Assembly (NCBI RefSeq): GCF_900290285.1
Contig: NZ_LT985754.1
Coordinates: 637,856-701,855, forward strand
Direction: 5' to 3'
Length of the DNA stretch: 64,000 nucleotides
Source of the DNA: Candidatus Centipeda massiliensis
GTDB taxonomy: Bacteria > Bacillota > Negativicutes > Selenomonadales > Selenomonadaceae
The notes under the pieces were generated by a model. That model was not told the origin of the DNA. It saw only the letters and a program-made list of their open reading frames with translations, and did not search any database. Positions 60,883-64,000 of this stretch are shown here, one piece after another; the stretch's first letter is position 1; each line of letters starts with the position of its first letter. The translations under genes and the position numbers were made by a program.

Positions 60883-62505
60883 ATGAATGACAGGAAAATT
60901 GCGGTCATCGCGCAGTGCGATCCGAGTGGCGTCTCTGCCATACGCCCGTATATTGATGCACTCGATATACCAAATGGCTATGAAGCGGAGTTGATCGAGG
61001 TGCGCTCCGATGGGAATGTTGCAGATACCTACCAGCGCGCCATGGAGCAAAGTGATGCGAAGTATAAAGTCTACCTTACGGCGGGGAGTATCCTGCTGCG
61101 GCTGAATTTCTTTGAGGAAATGCTGCGCGTATTTGAGGATCCCATGATCGGAGTTATGGGGCTTGTTGGCGCAAAGCAGCTATCGACGACGGGGCTGCTT
61201 GCAGAGTCGCCATCGATCTATGGAAAACTTTTATATACGGATGATACCAGCTTCCGTGGAGATGACATTGAGGGCGATGTGGAGGAGGTTATGGCGGTAA
61301 GCAGCGATCTGATCGCCACGCAGTATGATGTTCCATGGCGCAGTGACCTCTTCCATAGTGATTGTTTTTTTGCAGAAGCGCAGTGCATCGAATTCCGGCG
61401 CAAGGACTATCGTACAATTGTGCCCAAGCAGAAAGAGGCGTGGTTGCTTGCGGGCAAGAAGGAATTTCAGTATGATGAAGCGAGCCGCAATGTGTTTCTT
61501 GATACGTATTCAAAGGACATCTACCCGCTCGTCTCGATCATCATTCCAACCTTTGAACGACCGCATTACTTCCGTCTTGCCCTTGAAAGCGTGCTTGCGC
61601 AGACCTATCGCAATCTGGACATCTTTATCACGGACAACTCACATAACACGGAGACGGCGGACATAATGCGGCGGGATTTTGCAGACGCCCCGCGCATTCA
61701 CTACGAACATCATCCCTCGTATGGAGCACCGGAGAATTGGACACGTGCCTGCAACTATGACAATAAGGATGCGGCTTACGTCAACTGGTTGATGGACGAT
61801 GATCTCTTTATGCCGGATAAGATTGCGGTCATGATGGATGCCTTCTTTGCACATCCCGATCTCAGTCTTGTCACATCGTATCGGGAGTGTATCGACGCGG
61901 ATGGAAATAAGCTGTCGGATCTGCAGGATACGTGTCCGATCACACACAAGGTCACGAGGTTTCTCGGTGAAACAATTGGAACGGAACTTCTCGTACAGCA
62001 GGTGAATTTTGTCGGAGAGCCAACCACGGTTCTGATCAAAAAGAAATTTATGCTGGATGGGCATGACCTAGGCTTTTCGGGGAAGGAAGGCAAATATCTT
62101 ACATCGGACTTTCCAACGTGGCTTCGTCTGCTCAGTCAGGGTAATATGGTATACTTCCCCCGCCCGCTCAGCAAATTTCGGGTGCACGGAGGCAATGAGC
62201 AGCTGACTGTACAGAGCCGCATCCGTGGTATGATCAGCTGGGCACTGGCGATCCGGGATGCGATTGCAGGTCATCTGTTCCTCCGTGACGCAGATACGCG
62301 CCGTGCGGCGATTACGGCATGGTGCCATAGAGCAAGTACCTTTTTGAGACCGGCTGAGGCGGTGCCGGACATCTGGGAGGATGTGGAGTTTCAGGATCTT
62401 CTGACGGTCTTTTCTGGGATGTCAGAGGCTCTCCACAATGATTGCCGAATTGCCTTTGATATTGATACGACGGTCACGCTGCATATGGACGATGATGAAC
62501 AATAG
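60883..62505 (+). CDS. Two-part glycosyltransferase with C-terminal GT2 domain
   Basis: About 540 residues. Residues 1-190 look like a GT-A fold without full motifs (NGYEAELIEVRSDGNVADTYQRAMEQSDAKYKVYLTAGSILLR). From about 215 a classical GT2 domain begins with PLVSIIIPTFERPHYFRLALESVLAQTYRNLDIFITDNSH, metal motif WLMDDDLF and FRVHGGNEQ. It probably transfers a sugar to the growing glycan or to protein in the cytoplasm; no membrane helix is seen. The start at 60883 follows GAGGGG. Confidence 0.85.
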   Translation: MNDRKIAVIAQCDPSGVSAIRPYIDALDIPNGYEAELIEVRSDGNVADTYQRAMEQSDAKYKVYLTAGSILLRLNFFEEMLRVFEDPMIGVMGLVGAKQLSTTGLLAESPSIYGKLLYTDDTSFRGDDIEGDVEEVMAVSSDLIATQYDVPWRSDLFHSDCFFAEAQCIEFRRKDYRTIVPKQKEAWLLAGKKEFQYDEASRNVFLDTYSKDIYPLVSIIIPTFERPHYFRLALESVLAQTYRNLDIFITDNSHNTETADIMRRDFADAPRIHYEHHPSYGAPENWTRACNYDNKDAAYVNWLMDDDLFMPDKIAVMMDAFFAHPDLSLVTSYRECIDADGNKLSDLQDTCPITHKVTRFLGETIGTELLVQQVNFVGEPTTVLIKKKFMLDGHDLGFSGKEGKYLTSDFPTWLRLLSQGNMVYFPRPLSKFRVHGGNEQLTVQSRIRGMISWALAIRDAIAGHLFLRDADTRRAAITAWCHRASTFLRPAEAVPDIWEDVEFQDLLTVFSGMSEALHNDCRIAFDIDTTVTLHMDDDEQ

Positions 62506-62519
62506 GAAGCAGACAGATT

Positions 62520-63527
62520 ATGGAAATTTCATTGGAAAACGCCCTCCACATTGTTGCAAGTTCTCCTCTCTTTGACGAAGCGTGGTATCGCAAGACCTAT
62601 CGGATCGATGCGGAGAAAAATGCAGCAGAACACTATCTGACGGAAGGATATACAAAGGGCTGGAATCCGTCTCCGTATTTCTCGACGGAACTGTATCTGA
62701 TAGAAAACCCGGATATCCGCTGGGCTGGCATAAATCCTTTACTGCATTATGAAATATTCGGACACCGTGAAGGACGATACAAGGGGCATATACCCGAGGG
62801 TATTCTGCAGCGGTATCGCAAATGCGCTTGCTGTGGAAACTATGTTTCCGCGTACATGCCTTTGCCGTTATATTATTTTGAGGAGGCCAGCAAATATGGT
62901 GAAAAGGCATGGCGTTCCGAAATGGTAAATGAAACGGATTATTCTTGTCCGTGGTGTGGCAGTGCCGATCGAGAACGCGCTTATGCTGTTTGGATGAGGC
63001 GGGAGCTGACGGAAAATTTTTCCGGTGTGATCCTTGATATTGCGCCTGCGCCGGCATTATCTTGCTTTATTCGCGAGAATTTCCCCAAAGCTGATTACAA
63101 GACGGCGGATCTCTCTATGGAGCAGGTGGATTATCGCCTCGATATTATGGACATGAACTGCCTTGCGGACGAGAGTGTCGATTTCTTTATCTGTTCCCAT
63201 GTCTTGGAGCATGTGCGTGATGATCGAAAAGCGATGCGTGAACTGCACCGCATCCTGAAAAAGACGGGATGCGGTATTCTCGTCGTACCGATGGATCTCA
63301 ACCAGACAGAAATCGACGAGGATCCAGACTGCAAGGATATTGGTGAACGATGGCGGCGCTTCGGGCAGAATGATCATGTTCGAAAGTATAGCCGAGCGGG
63401 ATACATTGCGCGGCTAGCGGAGGCGGGGTTTCAAGTGCTCCAATTCCAAAAGAAGTATTTTGGATCCCATGCGATGTATGAGAATGCGTTAACGGAAACT
63501 GTGACGGTTTACATCGTCGTCAAATAG
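62520..63527 (+). CDS. SAM methyltransferase with zinc-ribbon and glycosyltransferase-associated N-domain
   Basis: 335 residues. The N-terminus (FDEAWYRKTY, YFSTELYLIENPDIRWAGINPLLHYEIFGHREGR) is a repeat-type segment often attached to surface-glycan glycosyltransferases. Two CxxC pairs follow (CACCGNY, CPWCGSADRERA), suggesting a zinc site. The methyltransferase domain runs from VILDIAPAPALSCF through ADESVDFFICSHVLEHVRDDRKAMRELHRILKK. The probable target is a sugar of the local glycan. The order of zinc pairs before a type 11 methyltransferase is uncommon. Confidence 0.78.
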   Translation: MEISLENALHIVASSPLFDEAWYRKTYRIDAEKNAAEHYLTEGYTKGWNPSPYFSTELYLIENPDIRWAGINPLLHYEIFGHREGRYKGHIPEGILQRYRKCACCGNYVSAYMPLPLYYFEEASKYGEKAWRSEMVNETDYSCPWCGSADRERAYAVWMRRELTENFSGVILDIAPAPALSCFIRENFPKADYKTADLSMEQVDYRLDIMDMNCLADESVDFFICSHVLEHVRDDRKAMRELHRILKKTGCGILVVPMDLNQTEIDEDPDCKDIGERWRRFGQNDHVRKYSRAGYIARLAEAGFQVLQFQKKYFGSHAMYENALTETVTVYIVVK

Positions 63528-63546
63528 AAATGAGTGGAGGCAGGGC

Positions 63547-64000
63547 ATGAGCATCCTGGTGACGCGTTCGGCGATGCCGCCGATGGAGGAGTACATTGCG
63601 GAGATCCGTGATCTTTGGCAGTCGCGTTGGCTGACGAATATGGGGGACAAACATCAGGCGCTTGAGGCAGCGCTGCGGGATTTTTTCGGCGCACAGAATA
63701 TCGAGCTCTTTACCAACGGGCATCTGGCACTCGAACTTTCGCTGCAGGCACTGGATCTTTCCGGCGAGGTCATCACGACACCGTTTACGTTTGCCTCGAC
63801 GACGCACGCGATTGTACGCAACGGATTGGAGCCGGTATTCTGCGATATTGACCCGCAGGACTACACGATGGATGTAACGAAGCTTGAGCGACTAGTTACA
63901 GACCGCACGTCCGCGATCATGCCTGTTCATGTCTACGGAAATGTCTGTCGCGTGGAGGAAATCGAGCGCATCGCGCGGCGATATGGGCTGAAGGTAATCT
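63547..64000 (+). CDS. DegT/DnrJ/EryC1 sugar aminotransferase (cut by window end)
   Basis: The first 151 residues of a PLP-dependent nucleotide-sugar aminotransferase: LWQSRWLTNMGDKHQALEAALRDFFG, ELFTNGHLALELSLQAL, VITTPFTFASTTHAIVRNGLEPVFCDIDPQDYTMD and TSAIMPVHVYGNVCRVEEI. It would add an amino group to a keto sugar, a step common in legionaminic, pseudaminic and viosamine pathways. GGAGG precedes the ATG at 63547. The catalytic lysine lies beyond the window. Confidence 0.88.
   Translation, partial: MSILVTRSAMPPMEEYIAEIRDLWQSRWLTNMGDKHQALEAALRDFFGAQNIELFTNGHLALELSLQALDLSGEVITTPFTFASTTHAIVRNGLEPVFCDIDPQDYTMDVTKLERLVTDRTSAIMPVHVYGNVCRVEEIERIARRYGLKVI

Overview
The window looks like the chromosome of a diderm, flagellated, strictly anaerobic Firmicute of the Negativicutes, most likely Selenomonas or a close relative. 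Outer-membrane genes (a TonB-dependent receptor, FlgH and FlgI rings) sit beside Firmicute-type ones (mbl followed by flgF/flgG, CheX, HolA of the Gram-positive type). Anaerobic metabolism is represented by pyruvate formate-lyase, an NrdG activase and formate-tetrahydrofolate ligase. The DNA is GC-rich and most genes have a strong GGAGG ribosome site. No rRNA, tRNA, CRISPR array, prophage or intact insertion sequence was seen.

Region 1 (0.1-12.9 kb, minus strand) holds housekeeping and uptake genes: a SYLF lipid-binding protein, a GntP permease, two small glutaredoxins and thioredoxin reductase. A giant TonB-dependent receptor carries a second beta-barrel and has a Fur-box-like site in its leader. 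Then come TrmO behind a long structured leader, asparaginase, a YgbA-like protein, a DUF4160/DUF2442 pair and a flavodoxin. Region 2 (13-25.6 kb) holds a fosmidomycin-resistance-type exporter, pflB-pflA, holA with a metallo-hydrolase gene, and a CCG iron-sulfur protein. It also has a free-standing glycyl-radical domain with nrdG (behind an NrdR-like box and three perfect DnaA boxes), mscS, cheX with a response regulator, and cytidine deaminase. Region 3 (25.7-33.8 kb) is an mbl-flgF-flgG-flgA-flgH-flgI-flgJ run followed by a phosphodiester glycosidase. Region 4 (34-41.6 kb) combines polyprenyl diphosphate synthase, two tatA and tatC, a UbiD/UbiA pair (probably menaquinone synthesis), folD and fhs.

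Region 5 (41.6 kb to the end) is the most unusual part. It is a plus-strand surface-glycan or flagellin-glycosylation type locus that contains its own small acyl-chain pathway. It has two tandem alkaline-phosphatase-superfamily proteins, an HTH regulator joined to a dead sugar-nucleotidyltransferase-like domain, and a radical-SAM/B12 gene broken at a run of eight G. These are followed by a NeuD-like acyltransferase, two acyl carrier proteins, two KAS III enzymes, a ketoreductase, a FabZ-like dehydratase, an FkbM methyltransferase, a ThDP enzyme, a NeuB-family synthase, an adenylating ligase, LuxE and LuxC. A glycosyltransferase, a methyltransferase and a truncated DegT aminotransferase end the window. 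The arrangement suggests that an acyl chain is built on ACP, reduced to an aldehyde and used on, or as part of, an ulosonic-acid-like sugar.

Three families of intergenic repeats run through regions 1-4. The main one is a 163-165 bp element with terminal inverted repeats, present in five copies plus one short remnant. Two copies 8.9 kb apart are identical by eye, and several copies supply or touch the stop codon of a neighbouring gene.
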